Shown here piece by piece: positions 34,015 to 47,359 of a stretch of 64,000 nt of DNA. A program made the translations under genes and the position numbers. The DNA is from Euonymus europaeus (taxonomy: Eukaryota > Streptophyta > Magnoliopsida > Celastrales > Celastraceae). The stretch spans positions 5,003,001 to 5,067,000 of the forward strand of contig OY756961.1 of assembly GCA_963580455.1 (NCBI GenBank), given 5' to 3'. The notes below the pieces were generated by a model that saw only the letters and a program-made list of their open reading frames with translations, was not told where the DNA came from and did not search any database. How positions within the stretch are numbered: position 1 is the stretch's first letter; every line of letters starts with the position of its first letter.

Positions 34015-35604
34015 ATGGCAATTTTAAGATCAATTTCTATACTTCTCCCCATTCTATTCTCAGTCTACTCTGCAACTTCGGAATCAATAGATGAAAGCTT
34101 CTTACAATGCATATCCTCTAACCAGCAACTATCTACACCAATTTCCCAACTCATCTTCACCCAAAAAAGCTCAAACTATTCATCTCTATTGAACAATTCT
34201 GTTCGGAACTCAAGATTCTTGAACAAGCTAAAACTGAGACCCCAGTTTATAATAACTCCGTCTCATGAATCTCACATCCAAGTATCCATAGTTTGTGCCA
34301 GGGAAAATAACATGCAAGTAAGAGTGCGAAGCGGAGGCCATGACTACGAAGGTCTCTCTTATGTATCCAATGTTCCATTCATAATCATTGATCTTTTCAA
34401 CCTTCGATCGATCAGCGTGGATCTTGAAAGTGAGAGTGCATGGGTTGGCGCTGGTGCAACAATAGGAGAGTTGTATTACAAAATTGCAGAGAAAAGCAAG
34501 GTCTATGGCTTCCCAGCTGGAAGTTGTTCAACTGTGGGAGTTGGGGGACAAATTAGTGGTGGTGGATTCGGTACAATCTTTCGAAAATATGGTCTAGCAG
34601 CCGACAATGTTATCGATGCGAAAATGGTTGATGTTAATGGGAGGATTCTTGATAGGGAATCAATGGGTGAAGATCTTTTTTGGGCTATCAGAGGTGGTGG
34701 AGGTGCTAGCTTTGGAGTCATTTTGAGCTGGAAAGTGAGATTGGTGCCTGTGCCACCTATAGTAACTGTTTTTCGAGTTCAAAAGACTTTAGAACAAGGT
34801 GCGTTTGATCTTCTTCTGAAGTGGCAAGACATTGGAAATAAGCTACATGAAGACATTTTCCTTCATGCAATTATTACAGTGAAAGAAAGTCCAAATGCCA
34901 ACAAAACCATTCTAGTTCGTTTTGGGTCATTGTTTCTTGGGGATGTAGATAAACTTCTCCAATTGATGCGAGGAAGTTTCCGCGAATTGGGAATTGTACG
35001 CGACGATTGCAAAGAAATGAGTTGGATTCAATCAGTCCTCTATTTTGCAGGTTTCTCAACCAGGGAATCATTGAACGTTTTGCTCGATCGGACGACACAA
35101 TCCAAAAGCTTTTCCAAAGCCAAATCAGACTATGTGAAGAATCCTATCTCAGGAACTGGTATAGGAGGGTTATTCAAAATGCTTCTTCAAGAGGAGACAT
35201 CAATGCTGATCTTGACACCTTATGGAGGAAAAATGAATCAGATTTCTGATTCAGAAACTCCTTTTCCATATAGAAATGGGGTTTTATACCAAATCCAGTA
35301 TCTGATAACTTGGGATGTAGAAGAGGAATCAGAGAAGCATCTAAACTGGATGAGAAGTCTATATGACTACATGTCTCCATATGTATCAAAATCACCAAGG
35401 TCTGCCTATTTCAATTATAGAGATCTTGATTTGGGAAGAAACAATGAGAAGAAAAACAGTTACGCAGAATCAAGTGTTTGGGGTTTGAAGTATTTCAACA
35501 AAAATTTCAAGAGACTAGTACAAGTAAAAACTGCAGTTGATCCTCATAACTTCTTCAGGAATGAACAGAGCATTCCAGTGTTCCGATTTGGTAAGAAAGC
35601 ATAA
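34015..35604 (+). CDS. BBE-like FAD-linked oxidoreductase, secreted (Val gatekeeper)
   Basis: An intact ORF of 529 residues. The ATG at 34015 is preferred over an in-frame ATG at 33829 because only here does a normal signal peptide follow (MAILRSISILLPILFSVYSA); the extra 62 residues upstream look random. The sequence TTTTTTGTAG just before the leader may be a 5'-UTR intron acceptor. Flavin anchors are His109 (RSGGHDYEG) and Cys171 (GSCSTVGVGGQ), with Val174 at the oxygen gatekeeper. The usual His after VGVGG is Gln here. The active-site strand reads Q-I-Q (426-428) instead of K-I-Q, a change in an otherwise well-kept pocket. The C-terminus has [12 protein letters not shown] and NEQSIPVF. Substrate unknown. 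Confidence 0.9.
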   Translation: MAILRSISILLPILFSVYSATSESIDESFLQCISSNQQLSTPISQLIFTQKSSNYSSLLNNSVRNSRFLNKLKLRPQFIITPSHESHIQVSIVCARENNMQVRVRSGGHDYEGLSYVSNVPFIIIDLFNLRSISVDLESESAWVGAGATIGELYYKIAEKSKVYGFPAGSCSTVGVGGQISGGGFGTIFRKYGLAADNVIDAKMVDVNGRILDRESMGEDLFWAIRGGGGASFGVILSWKVRLVPVPPIVTVFRVQKTLEQGAFDLLLKWQDIGNKLHEDIFLHAIITVKESPNANKTILVRFGSLFLGDVDKLLQLMRGSFRELGIVRDDCKEMSWIQSVLYFAGFSTRESLNVLLDRTTQSKSFSKAKSDYVKNPISGTGIGGLFKMLLQEETSMLILTPYGGKMNQISDSETPFPYRNGVLYQIQYLITWDVEEESEKHLNWMRSLYDYMSPYVSKSPRSAYFNYRDLDLGRNNEKKNSYAESSVWGLKYFNKNFKRLVQVKTAVDPHNFFRNEQSIPVFRFGKKA

Positions 35605-36054
35605 TGGAAAGAGAAGTATTTACTAGGGTTTGTCTAGTTGTACCACAGGTAGTAGGAAGCCTGGGGTTTGCTGTTGGAGAATTTTAGGGTAGAAAAAAAT
35701 CAAATAAACAGTGAAAATTGAGATAAAATATTTTGAGTTTATATTTATTGTGTCTTTTTTACGATCTATTTTGATTTTGATTTGACGCAAACGATATACC
35801 GTAAGACTCGTAATTCTGATGAGAACACATTCATGATTTTTAAATAATAAAATAAAATTTTTTGAGGCCCCTAAAATGCCCCTACAACGGACTCCGCTGT
35901 AAAAAGACCCCAGCTTCCCAGGTGATATTGGTACTACATGCATTGAAACAATTAAATTTGATGGAATCACTAATGTTATCAAAATCCAAAAAGTGCAGAA
36001 TTTGATGCAGAAGAGTGTCAACAACATCCTCAAAATCCCAATTTCCGATAGCGA

Positions 36055-37195
36055 TTTTTTTTTTTTTTTGGATAAGCAGCAAATATATATTAACCAAAGA
36101 ACGAAACAGAGATATCAGGGCATCAGAGATGGCCTGAGGCACAAATAAAGTAGACATAATACTATGAGTATGTAATAGAATAAGCCCTGGAGCTTAATAG
36201 ATAAGCTCCACTACCCTTCACATCCACATTACTAAAATCATGTTGTCTACCAACACCATCATCCTTGGCCAATTCATCTGCTATCTCATTCTTCTTTCTA
36301 AGAATGTGTTCAACTGTGACATTAGGTAATTGAAGACAGAAAATAGTGATTGCGTTCACAAGGTAATGCAACTTCAGGCCCGGCCCCCAGAGCGGCCCAG
36401 GGCCGCCAAGAAAAAAAAAATTAAAAGAAATATTGTTGGAAGAAAAAGAAATCAAAGTGACAAAATATGTCGATTAGTCAGGACTATCATATGTGATGTT
36501 GACATTGAATTTTAATTTACATGATTAACAGATGTCAATGTATGGGTCCACACTTCAAACACCCAACAACACTTTGCTTCAAAAGTATGTTAACTAGATT
36601 AAAAAAAATGTAAATTGTATTCGTTAAAATTTGTCTCCTAGATCAAAATAATGTTAACTGGATTAAAAAAATGTATTGCATCTCAAAAGATTATATGCAC
36701 ATTTTAAGTGCACATAAGAGAATTTTCCTATATATGATATGTATTGCACATATCATATATAGAGAAAAACTTAAAATAATTAAACTAATTAATCTCTAAT
36801 CCTCGCGAATCGTTTAGTGATTTTTGCAACCATGAAAAGTCATTAGGATTAATTGTTTAAATTTTGATTATTAGTTTAGAATTTGTTATTAGACATCCTC
36901 AACCCCCATTCTACGGGGCATCCCATTCATTTATCGCCCAGGACCCCAAATATGGCTGGACCAGCCTTGTGCATCTCCATGGAAGGAGGCACTCTTTGAA
37001 CAAACATTTGTACAAATTGATTGAGTCTGTCACCAAGGTGATTTCCATACCTGATAGAGAGGGAGAGAAGCTAAAGAGAATTCTAGAGCCTTGGCTACTG
37101 CTTTCAATTCAGCCTCATTCGATTCGCATATGCCAGCAAAGCAAAAGAAAATACAGATGAAAGCTCCATTGGCATCATTGGCATTGCGTCTTTGA
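36055..37195 (-). pseudogene. LINE 3' end on the minus strand, RNase H split by an insertion
   Basis: A poly(T) run at 36055-36069 marks the poly(A) tail of a minus-strand LINE. Upstream on that strand, 36190-36370 encodes LHYLVNAITIF and VEHILRKKNEIADELAKDD (the C-terminal half of RVT_3 RNase H). 36960-37195 encodes GICESNEAELKAVAKALEF (the N-terminal half). Between them, about 36375-36955 is unrelated DNA that interrupts the domain. No intact ORF remains. Confidence 0.55.
36728..36762. repeat. perfect 15-bp inverted repeat, 5-base loop
   Basis: CTATATATGATATGT - ATTGC - ACATATCATATATAG. It sits in the DNA interrupting the LINE. AT-rich, so it could be a small MITE core or a chance hairpin. 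Confidence 0.6.
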
Positions 37196-37749
37196 TCATT
37201 CAATTTTTTTGCTTTTTGATTATTCATACATGTGAGTATGTGACTACAACAATGTAAGCTGGAAGTGTTGAAATCTCAACAAGCCAATGAGTTTTTTTCT
37301 TTTTTATTTATTTATTTTGGAGCCAATGAGTTTCTGGATATGGTGTTTGCCAGTTTCCCATATATTTTCTCCTGTGGTTAAATCTTATCAATCGGCATTC
37401 AGACACTGTTAAAACCTTGTTTTTTAGTTTAAAAATAGTTGAAATTATTTTAGGGAGTTGATAAATTAAACTTAAATCTTATTGGAGAAGGCATGAGAGA
37501 ATTTGGTGTCCATTTTGACTTTTGAGTAAGAATAAATAATAGTGGCATGCTATCAATCCCGTGTGACAACAGTAAAAGTGTTAATCAGTTGAGTTTTACA
37601 TGCTACCCACTAAAAAACCTAAGAAGAGACGAGGCGTGAGAAATTTGCAAAAATGACTTACTGGAAAATTAAAAATTCAGATATGATTTGCTTTTTAAAA
37701 AATTAAATAAATGGATCATTTTTCCCTTTTAATGACTGAAATACCCTTT

Positions 37750-38395
37750 AGTGGTAGAGCACTTTGGTCGGACATCATTTTATTATGTGGTCAAGCTACC
37801 ACTTTCGTCGGGCATAATTTTATTTTGTGGTCGAGCATTTTGTTGCAGAAAAATTAAGAAAAGAAAGAAGCTCTCATGCAATTGCATGATTGTTCTATTC
37901 ATTCTCGAGCAATCGAAAAGTTTTTGGAGACCAACAACTCATATGGAGGAAATCAAGCGAGGGATATTTACATGAAGGGAAAGGGTGGGGCCTTAGAACA
38001 CTGGAGAGACTGCCTCCACAGAGTTCCGAGTCAGCCTCTCCGGTGTTCTGAGGCCCCATTCTTTCCCTTTATGTCAAGTTCCACGTTTGATTTGATTTCA
38101 TCCATAGAAAGTGTTGGTCTCCAAAATCTTTTCGACTCTTAGGAAATAGAAAGAAGAACACTCACGCAAATTGCATGATTTTTTTTGACCACATAAAAAC
38201 AAATGTCCAACCACATGAATAAAGAAATCCTCGACCGAATAAATAAAGAAATGTTCGACCAAATCACCAAGTAAAACAAATGCTCGACCAGATCACCACG
38301 TAATACAAAATGCTCGACTGGATCACCACATAATACAGAAATGTCTGACCACATAAAACAAATGCTGGACCAGATCACAATAACGACACCTGACT
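37750..38395. repeat. large inverted duplication with tandem ~37-bp motifs in its outer arms
   Basis: The left arm carries GTGGTCGAGCATTTTGTTG-type motifs (about three, 37750-37860). The right arm carries their reverse complement, roughly six copies of CGACCAGATCACCACGTAA-like units (38195-38390). Inside, arms at about 37882-38012 and 38032-38178 pair almost continuously. The neighbouring 37200-37750 and 38400-39470 show no recognised feature. Confidence 0.7.
37882..38178 (+). ncRNA. candidate young MIRNA-like hairpin
   Basis: 37971-38012 pairs with 38032-38073. Of 42 positions I count 36 Watson-Crick pairs, 5 G-U pairs and one A-C mismatch, closed by a 19-base loop. The stem then continues, with bulges, to the CATGCAATT blocks at both ends; TTTTGGAGACCAACA pairs with TGTTGGTCTCCAAAA. 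It looks more like an inverted-duplication MIRNA or siRNA precursor than a conserved family: I recognise no known mature sequence. Strand and expression are unknown. Confidence 0.4.
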
Positions 38396-39470
38396 AAACA
38401 ACATCAGGAACTTTCTCCAATAACACATGCATCCAAGATTAGTGATCTCAATATGGACAAAAGACGTTCTCTTTAGAGGTTTGTGAATATTTCAATGTTG
38501 TAAGCCCGCCTCCTAGAGAATTCCCCTTTATTTAGCATGAGAATTTCCCCCCTTCATCAACCGAGGTGAGATAAACAGATGATAGATCTCTCTTTCTTCA
38601 AGAATCTGGCGAAGTGCCCCCTTTCTTTCATTTTCTCAATCAAAATCAAATGCCATGGCCCCCTTTTGGCTTGAGTGCAGCCAACATTGACAATCATCTC
38701 CCAACAACCCATCATATATCTACATATTTCTTTCCTCATTTTAATTTCCTTTTTATTTTATAATGATAAAAATTATTATAATCAAACGCCATGGTTCCCT
38801 CTAGCTGAATCGCTTTAGCTGGAAAAGGCGATTTCCCAGGACCGTTACTTTTTACCACCGACGACAGTCATGGGTCAAACTTTACCATAAATTTAAAATC
38901 ATACCCTCTTCACTTCCACTACTCTCAAGTTTCAACAGTTGCAGAAATTGAAGAGCCGGTCCGTCTCCACCAAAATTAGTCACAAGATAAGAAAATTGTG
39001 GCGCAGATTTAGCTAAATATGCTGGAAAATAAAGCATGAAGGCAGTGCATTTTTTTCAATGTCAACTGCTGCTATGACTAAATCAAATACCAATGGAGAT
39101 GGAAAATTAAAGGTTTCAGCCATTCAGAAGAGCCCAATGGACACTCACAAGTCTCCACCCAAATCTCAATCAGATCATGCATTTGAAATCTGCCCCATTA
39201 GGGATTCTACAATTCAGTTAACTTGACACTACAATTTGTTAAATGATGATTTTCATTTTCCATGTTTAATTTGAAGGAGGCTTGACTTTTTATTATCGAG
39301 GAACCGCGCAGCCTAACGTGTCATTCGAACAGTTGACTAGGTTCAGGCCTTTATAACAGTCTATATCATGCCAACGATAGGTAAGATAAAGCCGAAGCAT
39401 ATGTGGGAGGAATGAGACTTTTTAATCTCTCTTGAAATTGGATAGACCTATTTTTTTCCTATTAAAATGC

Positions 39471-39869
39471 CTTATTAGAGGGAGAAGAGCTCTTATATTC
39501 AAGTCCTACGGACCATTCTCAGCCGATGAGAAGGTTTTAACATCCCTCGGATCTATTTGGTTTAGAGTATATCTGATTATAAACTGGTGTAGAAGTAATG
39601 TCTTAGAATGTCTGACAAAGTATAAGCTATATAAATGCTTAACCAAACAGACGCCTCATGTGTGAGTTGAGTGAAACTAACGAAATGAAACCGACTATCC
39701 TAACATGTACAAATGAACGAGATTCATATCAGACTACGCCTAAATCGCTCCGATACTATCTTACAAAGTTGGGGCCCCTGTCTCCTCCTAAAGATCTTCT
39801 TAGAGAGAGAAGAGTTTGCCCTTATATTCAAGTACTAAGGACCATTCCCAACGGATGTTGAAGGTTTTA
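39471..39869 (+). repeat. two related ~70-bp copies upstream of the 40022 gene
   Basis: Segments starting TTAGAGGGAGAAGAG (39473) and TTAGAGAGAGAAGAG (39799) share CTTATATTCAAGT, GGACCATTC and GAAGGTTTTAACA at matching positions, about 326 bp apart. Non-coding, in the promoter-distal region. Confidence 0.6.
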
Positions 39870-39962
39870 ACAACTCCGTTGTGGTTTTGAAGGAGACCGT
39901 TCCACTAAACAGTCAAACACCTTTAACGTGGTTAGGTTTAGATCAAGTACCGTTGGTGCCTG

Positions 39963-39974
39963 CATCTATAAAGA
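39963..39974 (+). promoter_or_regulatory. TATA box of the BBE-like gene at 40022
   Basis: CTATAAAGAC at 39965-39974, about 55 bp before the ATG, fits a short leader starting near 39997. Confidence 0.45.
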
Positions 39975-40000
39975 CAACCCACACACACTGCAATTCTTGA

Positions 40001-41635
<1,635 letters not shown>

Positions 41636-41737
41636 AAGAAATCTAGAAAGAAATGTGGCGGATGCCACCAAAGTTTTAGAGGGTTTAAGTGATGGGATTA
41701 TCCATCCTTGTTTGTCTAAGATTGTGATTTATAGCGA

Positions 41738-41822
41738 AGTAAACAGAAATAAAATGTGTACCAGTTTTTGTTTGATGTTCTGTCAAGGAAGTAACAGGAA
41801 TAAAATGTGTACCAGATTTTGT
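41738..41822 (+). repeat. short tandem repeat in the 3' region of the 40022 gene
   Basis: AATAAAATGTGTACCAG occurs twice, about 52 bp apart, within two similar units. Each contains AATAAA, so both could serve as poly(A) signals for the BBE-like gene. Confidence 0.6.
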
Positions 41823-42084
41823 TAATCTCGTATTGTCAAGAATACCACATCGCCTAGGGACTGCCAAGTGGTGTGGTATGTAAGAAAAGGTTCAGTCTTG
41901 CTCGCTCAACAAGACATTTTCAAATGACCTAAGTACTACTAAGTGAGATGTCTACAAAAATACAAAGTCTTGAGAGCCCAATCTATCATAAAGAACTGAA
42001 TAACTCAAAGTTTTACAGCACGTATCAAACAAAAGACCAGCCATCGTTGCTGTATTGTGAAGAAAGGAGGAACAGCCGCAGCAA

Positions 42085-42330
42085 AAGCACCATTCCATGA
42101 GTCTGAACTTCAAGCAGCAATGCATGTAGTAAGGTGCATGAACTATACAAATCATGGTTAGAAATGGCAGCCTTGACTATGAAGGCCTATCCTATAGATG
42201 CAAAACCATGTTCATCATTATCGATCTCATCGATTTCCGGTCAATAGAGATAGAGATCAATATAGAAGATGAAACAGCATCAGTACAATCAGGATTCAAC
42301 TTAAGGAACGGGAATCATTGCTACCCAAAA
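42085..42330 (+). pseudogene. BBE-like relic (flavin-anchor region)
   Basis: One frame gives FHESELQAAMHVVRC (family HESHIQAAV.CA) and stops. A second frame from 42154 gives VRNGSLDYEGLSY, FIIIDLIDFRSIEI and ETASVQSG, matching the [13 protein letters not shown] to AWVQAGA region of the PCMH domain. The flavin-anchoring His is lost (GSLDYEG). No other part of the gene remains. It marks the end of the array. Confidence 0.75.
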
Positions 42331-42663
42331 CATCACAAACTGAAATTATATTAGTAGAACGGTTCTGGGTCACGCAGGACCGCAATAAGCAATATGTTTA
42401 TATTACACAAGCAAAAACAAAAAATTCTTAAGATGAAATAGGCAAACATTTTATTTATATATAACTTCTCACTGTTACAAATGGACACAACAAAAATGGA
42501 CTATTGTTCTTAAGCCTGCCCATCAAGGAGAGATCATTCATCAACAAACTATGAAAAAACAAAATAGCAGAAAGAAAAAATAAGGATGTCCAAGAACATA
42601 AATGTATAACCCATGGACCTTAATAGTTGAAAACAATTGGCAGATGATATCCTTCCTCTTGGA

Positions 42664-45600
42664 TTATTTACTTTTTTCCGGCATCTTATCCCCTGGAAGA
42701 GTTCCAAATATCCTGTCCCAGAGTGATGAAGTGATGCCAAAGCCCTTGTCTTGGATCTTAAAGTGATGGTTCAAGTGATATTTCTGTGTAAGACCAGCGA
42801 GCATCTTTTGTAAGCTAAATAACAAATTAACAATGGCTTAAGTAGTAATCTAAAAAAATCCACTCAGCATAACATAACGAAAACTTCAGAATTCCCGCTT
42901 TCAGACCAAGTGATTGTTTGACCAAAAAATATTATTAAATCAAAAGTGAAATTTATGTTGCTGGACATGATTAACTGAGCTTTCACAAGCTTACCTTTAG
43001 GATTTTTGGCACCGTACTTGAGGGCCTACCATGATGCAAGTAGTAATGGGTAACATCATACATCACATAGCCTAGTAGGCCTCCTCCCAACAAACCAGGG
43101 GCAGTGGAAGGTGTTGATAAAAGCTTTACCAAATTATAAAGCTGCAACAATAAATAGTCAAAAAAGCAGTGAGTAAAACAGAACTAAGAACATCACTTCA
43201 GACGTGCACTCTACACATGCAAGTAGACAAAGCCTTGATCTTGTAACTCATATATTGTTGCTTTACCTGGGAATTCATAAACCCAACACAGTACTGAGAC
43301 TTCAGTTGCTCACATTTTTTTATCGTTCTTTAACCATGAAATATTCACTATAATAATCTACATAATACAAGACTACAAGTTTCTTTACTTAAAAATTCAT
43401 AAACCCAACACAGTACTGAGACTTCAGTTGCTCACATTTTTTTATCGTTCTTTAACCATGAAATATTCACTATAATAATCTACATAATACAAGACTACAA
43501 GTTTCTTTACTTAAAAATACAGCCTCAAGGCTGAATCATGAAAATTTGTAGTCATTTATGATCTCACACCAGAAAGTCCCAGAAAAAACAAGTAGACATC
43601 ACCAAGTCAATAGAACTAGGAGAGGTGAGCATAAAGCGTTTCATATAGTAACAAGAGCACAAGTGACCCAATGGTAGAGTTGCATGGGTGCAATTCGGAG
43701 GTCACAAATTTAATTTTTGGAAGGAACCCCTACATATTATGTGGGGTTAAGGTTTGCGTACATCTTGTCTGTCCGACCATGCCAACTACAGAAGCCTTGT
43801 GCACGCGTATTGTTATATAGTAACAGGAGTAGCATAAAAGAAAACCAAAATAGGAAATATCTTAATACTTCTCAAGTTCAGTGTAGAAGTGATGGCGCAG
43901 TATGAACATTCTTCCATACACTTCGTGGACAGTTGAATTAACTCTCATCTATAAAAAACTGTTATCTTTTCCTGCTTGTTATGATGTCATGCATGCAAAG
44001 ATACTATACTTTTTGCCGTCAATGCATTATCAACCCTAGGCCTAGAACCCAAAAAGCTTTTTCTCACACAAACACACATACTGATAACAAGTAATAAAAT
44101 GCTTTTGGTCGAGTGGCACACTTGTGATCTTTACATTGTCGAATATTGAGGCTATTACAAGAAACGCTAGTCACAATAATTCCAGTCCTCTTCCTAGTTT
44201 TAGCAGTAGGTCCAGACATCAAACTTAAGAGTTAAGAAGCAAAACATCAACAAATACTGAATTTTATAACATGGAAAGGGGAAAAACCCACTCACTTCCA
44301 TCAAAATTAATAAGATGTTCACCATAAATAACACAGGAAAAAAAAAACTATGACTGGGTATACTCAGGGGACAGAGCACACTTACTGGTATACATAGAAC
44401 AGCTGTTGCAGCAGGAGGAAAAACAAGCCGGAGGCCATCCATGGGATGTTTGTGGTGGCAACCATGAAGAAGATAGTGTATAGTGTTCCACCTAATAAAG
44501 TTGTTTCAATTAGTACCTTATTCTGGTATTCTTCTATTGTAAACCATCCAAAGTAAGCACCAAAGCTCAATAATTTATCCAGAAAGCAGAAAAGTGCAAG
44601 TGCGTTGAGCAAATAATGTGTAAATAAGCGAGGGAGAAGGAAAGGAATAACCAATAAGTCTTTGTTTGGATGTGAAAGAGGAAGCGGTGCAAAGTGTATT
44701 CCATTAACGTCCACACAAATATGCCACCCACGATCATCATAGCTAACTCAGAAAGGGTATGCCCCATCCGGAAAGACAATGAAAGGCACCAGCATACAAC
44801 TGGCAGCCAAATGACTGGAATTGCCCACCAGACTGTTCGTGTCAGGAACTATTTCAAGAAAAGAAGATTCAAAAGTTGATTAATTATACATTCCCAAAAA
44901 GTGCTTAGTTGAATATCCCAACAAAGATTGCTATATATTTATCGATGTGTAACATATCATCTACTCTCTATGCCAACTTATTGGCATTAGAAAAACATTT
45001 AATACCTCCCAAAAATCACTCTCAAAAAATCGAGGGCCTTCCTTAGTGGGGATAGCCTGGTGAACCCAATCTTGATAAGCTTCGCCAAGATGACCAACCT
45101 GAAGTAAATTATCAAGAAATTAAAATTATACATATAACCAAGGACATTAAAAACATTGCAAAAAATGGCCATGAAGTTGATAAAAAAAATACGAAGCAAT
45201 AGGATGAAAAATATCATTATCATGAAAAAATTGGGATACATGAAGAAGCAGATATAGCTACACCAATCAGCTGCTTTAATTCTGAAATTAAATTTATAAA
45301 TTGACAAATAAGCCTCGCATAATCATGCATCACAGGAACATAACATCCCTCCCTGCTACTCACCAGAATTCTCAATTGAACAAAAATGCCATGATACTCA
45401 AGTGAACAAGCCATAAAACTATGCCCAAATGCATTTGGCTACCAACATGAAACTCTATCCTCCTATAACTTTTACCAAGGAAACAGTCCAATGAAATCAT
45501 AGTCTTTTTTATTTGAGATCAGATCTGAAAATCTTCCAGCAATAAGCGAAGACTATTCGAATGTGGCCAGCTTAAACAAACTGATGATATTGTAAACACA

Positions 45601-45671
45601 ATAGTCGATTTCAAAGTTACCTGGTGAACAAGAGGCTTATTTAAATCAACTGTAAACTCCTGTGCAACCAT
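42664..45671 (-). CDS. FAH1: fatty acid 2-hydroxylase (sphingolipid, FAH1/FAH2 type)
   Basis: Six exons on the minus strand: 45621-45671, 45006-45098, 44652-44848, 44386-44491, 42995-43141 and 42664-42783. All have GT-AG introns and total 714 bp, giving 237 residues, the length of Arabidopsis FAH1. It starts MVAQEFTVDLNKPLV and continues VGHLGEAYQDWVHQ. Diiron-type histidine motifs are present: HRFLFH, HYLLHGCHHKHP, HYYLHH and HLNHHF. Four membrane segments alternate with them. Like other plant members it lacks the cytochrome b5 domain of the yeast and animal enzymes and should use separate cytochrome b5. It hydroxylates the alpha carbon of very-long-chain fatty acids of ceramides in the ER, and the family is linked to cell-death control through BI-1. 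An acceptor (CCTGCAG, 45692) suggests a 5'-UTR intron. Orthology to FAH1 versus FAH2 is not resolved. Confidence 0.95.
43272..43515 (+). repeat. perfect 122-bp tandem duplication in a FAH intron
   Basis: The 122 bp starting AATTCATAAACCCAACACAG are repeated immediately with no difference that I can see (43272 and 43394). Very recent, or an assembly artefact. Located in the intron between exons 4 and 5 of the hydroxylase. Confidence 0.85.
43658..43814 (+). mobile_element. tRNA-derived SINE (TS-like) in a FAH intron
   Basis: An RNA polymerase III A box-like block (TGACCCAATGGTAGAGTTGC) and a degenerate B box (GGTCACAAATTTAAT) lie in the first 50 bp, followed by GTGGGGTTAAGG and GCGTACA as in plant TS-type SINEs. 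It ends near TTGTT. A 15-bp duplication flanks it: ATATAGTAACAAGAG (43643-43657) and ATATAGTAACAGGAG (43815-43829). Confidence 0.75.
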
Positions 45672-47350
45672 CTTATCTCCGGGTTATGTGGCTGCAGGCA
45701 CAACAAATCAAAGTGCGGGAAATGTGAGGACCAAACTGAATACGCTAATTGAATTGCAGAGATTAGCATGCAAGTTGCAACAAACCAGTAAAGTCGTAAA
45801 TTTATGAAAGATTAGTCAAAAATGGAAATAAACAAGAAAAAACAGTAAGCAGATGTTAATTTGAAGAGCTAATCTCATTTTTGGTAGACGGCATAATGTT
45901 TTGCGGGAAAAAAATGAAATCTAAATAAAAAGGAATTAGAAATGCATTTCCATTTTCAGTCACTGCTTTCCATGGATTGAAGAAGATAAATATCCAACGC
46001 AACCTAATATTCTCATTGCGAAGGATTAAGGAACCATCGACATCCCAAGTATCTATTGGGTTGACTGGACATACGAAAACCTACTTGAAACTTAGTTTTA
46101 GATCCCAATATTTTCTCATGCACCAAACAGAAACTCATCAGAGATTAGCAGAACACTGCAATTCAATAATGTACATTTTATCAACACCCGAAAAAAAAGA
46201 AAAAAAGAAAACCGAATTGAGAAAACCCAGATGTGATTAATGATACATAACTCACACAACAGAAGAACCAATAACTCATTACAAAACCGCACTAAGGAAG
46301 ACGCAGATCCGAAAGAAGAACACTAGAGATTGGAAACTAACCCAATACAACGCCGTGCGGATCTAAAACTAGAGTCTCTCTCTGTCACACCAAAAAGCAA
46401 CCACACAACACAAAACAGAGAAGAACAAGAATGTGAGTTCCGTTGTTTAGCGCTTGTACGCGAGCGCCGGTGTTAATGAAGTGACGATAGAGAACTCTTC
46501 TTAGTTCTTACTTCCTATACTTTGAGAGGGTCAAGAGTACAAGAGGAGGAGACGATAGAATTTGCGGTGCAAGAATTAAATAAAGAAACGAAAATTGTGG
46601 ACCGTACGATCTAAAAACTAAAATCAGCCAGGAAATTTTTTCTTAAGATATTTTGCCGGTGAAGCACTGTAGTAACCGCCAGTCAGCGCACTCAGTACAA
46701 ACCACCCACGTGTTCTCATCGCATTCGTCTCTTTTTTTTATACTTTTTCCGCCCTTTTTTAAAAAAAAGTTCCTCTCTAACTTTAATTTTGAGATTGATT
46801 AACTATCCTTATCCTTCTTGATCCAAAAAGAAAAATTATCCTTATCCTTCCAAAACAGAGAACTCGTGTCTGAGGATTTTGAATTAAGCAACTTTACCAC
46901 AAAAATTTCTTTTGAAATTTGTTACGGTCGATCTGCGATCAGGCTGATTTTTAGGTTGAGAAGAAGAACTATCATGACTAGATTTTTCGATGATGAACAA
47001 GCAAGGGATTTTTGAGGAATCCTAGCCTCCCAATCCTAATTCAGGATAAATATTTTTGGCCTTTTTATTTAATAGAAGTCTCTCTTATATAGTAGGGCTT
47101 CGAGTTACATTCAACTCGATAAGATCCAACCCATTAATTCTTAATAACATCCAACATCTCAAAACCACTTTAAAAGCACAAAAAGGAAAAAAAATACTGA
47201 AATAATAGGTAATACGCCATGCACGTAACAAAAATCTCAATCATCATATGTATTTTCTGGTATCGAAACTCAAGTCATTTGTATTGTATGAATGTCTTGA
47301 TCAAATTATTCAAATTCTAATAAAAAATGTTTTGAATTTGACATAATAGC
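45672..47350. other. FAH 5' region and intergenic DNA
   Basis: 45672-46450 likely holds the leader intron and first leader exon of the hydroxylase, with a CT-rich stretch on the minus strand near 46370-46390. 46450-47350 is AT-rich with no supported gene. Confidence 0.4.
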
Positions 47351-47359
47351 TTTGCAGTT

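Noticed and set aside
43130..43145. Possible one-base frameshift at the FAH exon 4/5 junction
   Set aside because: Re-reading the acceptor (rc GCAGCTTTATAATTTGG) gives an exact 147-bp exon and an unbroken 237-residue protein.
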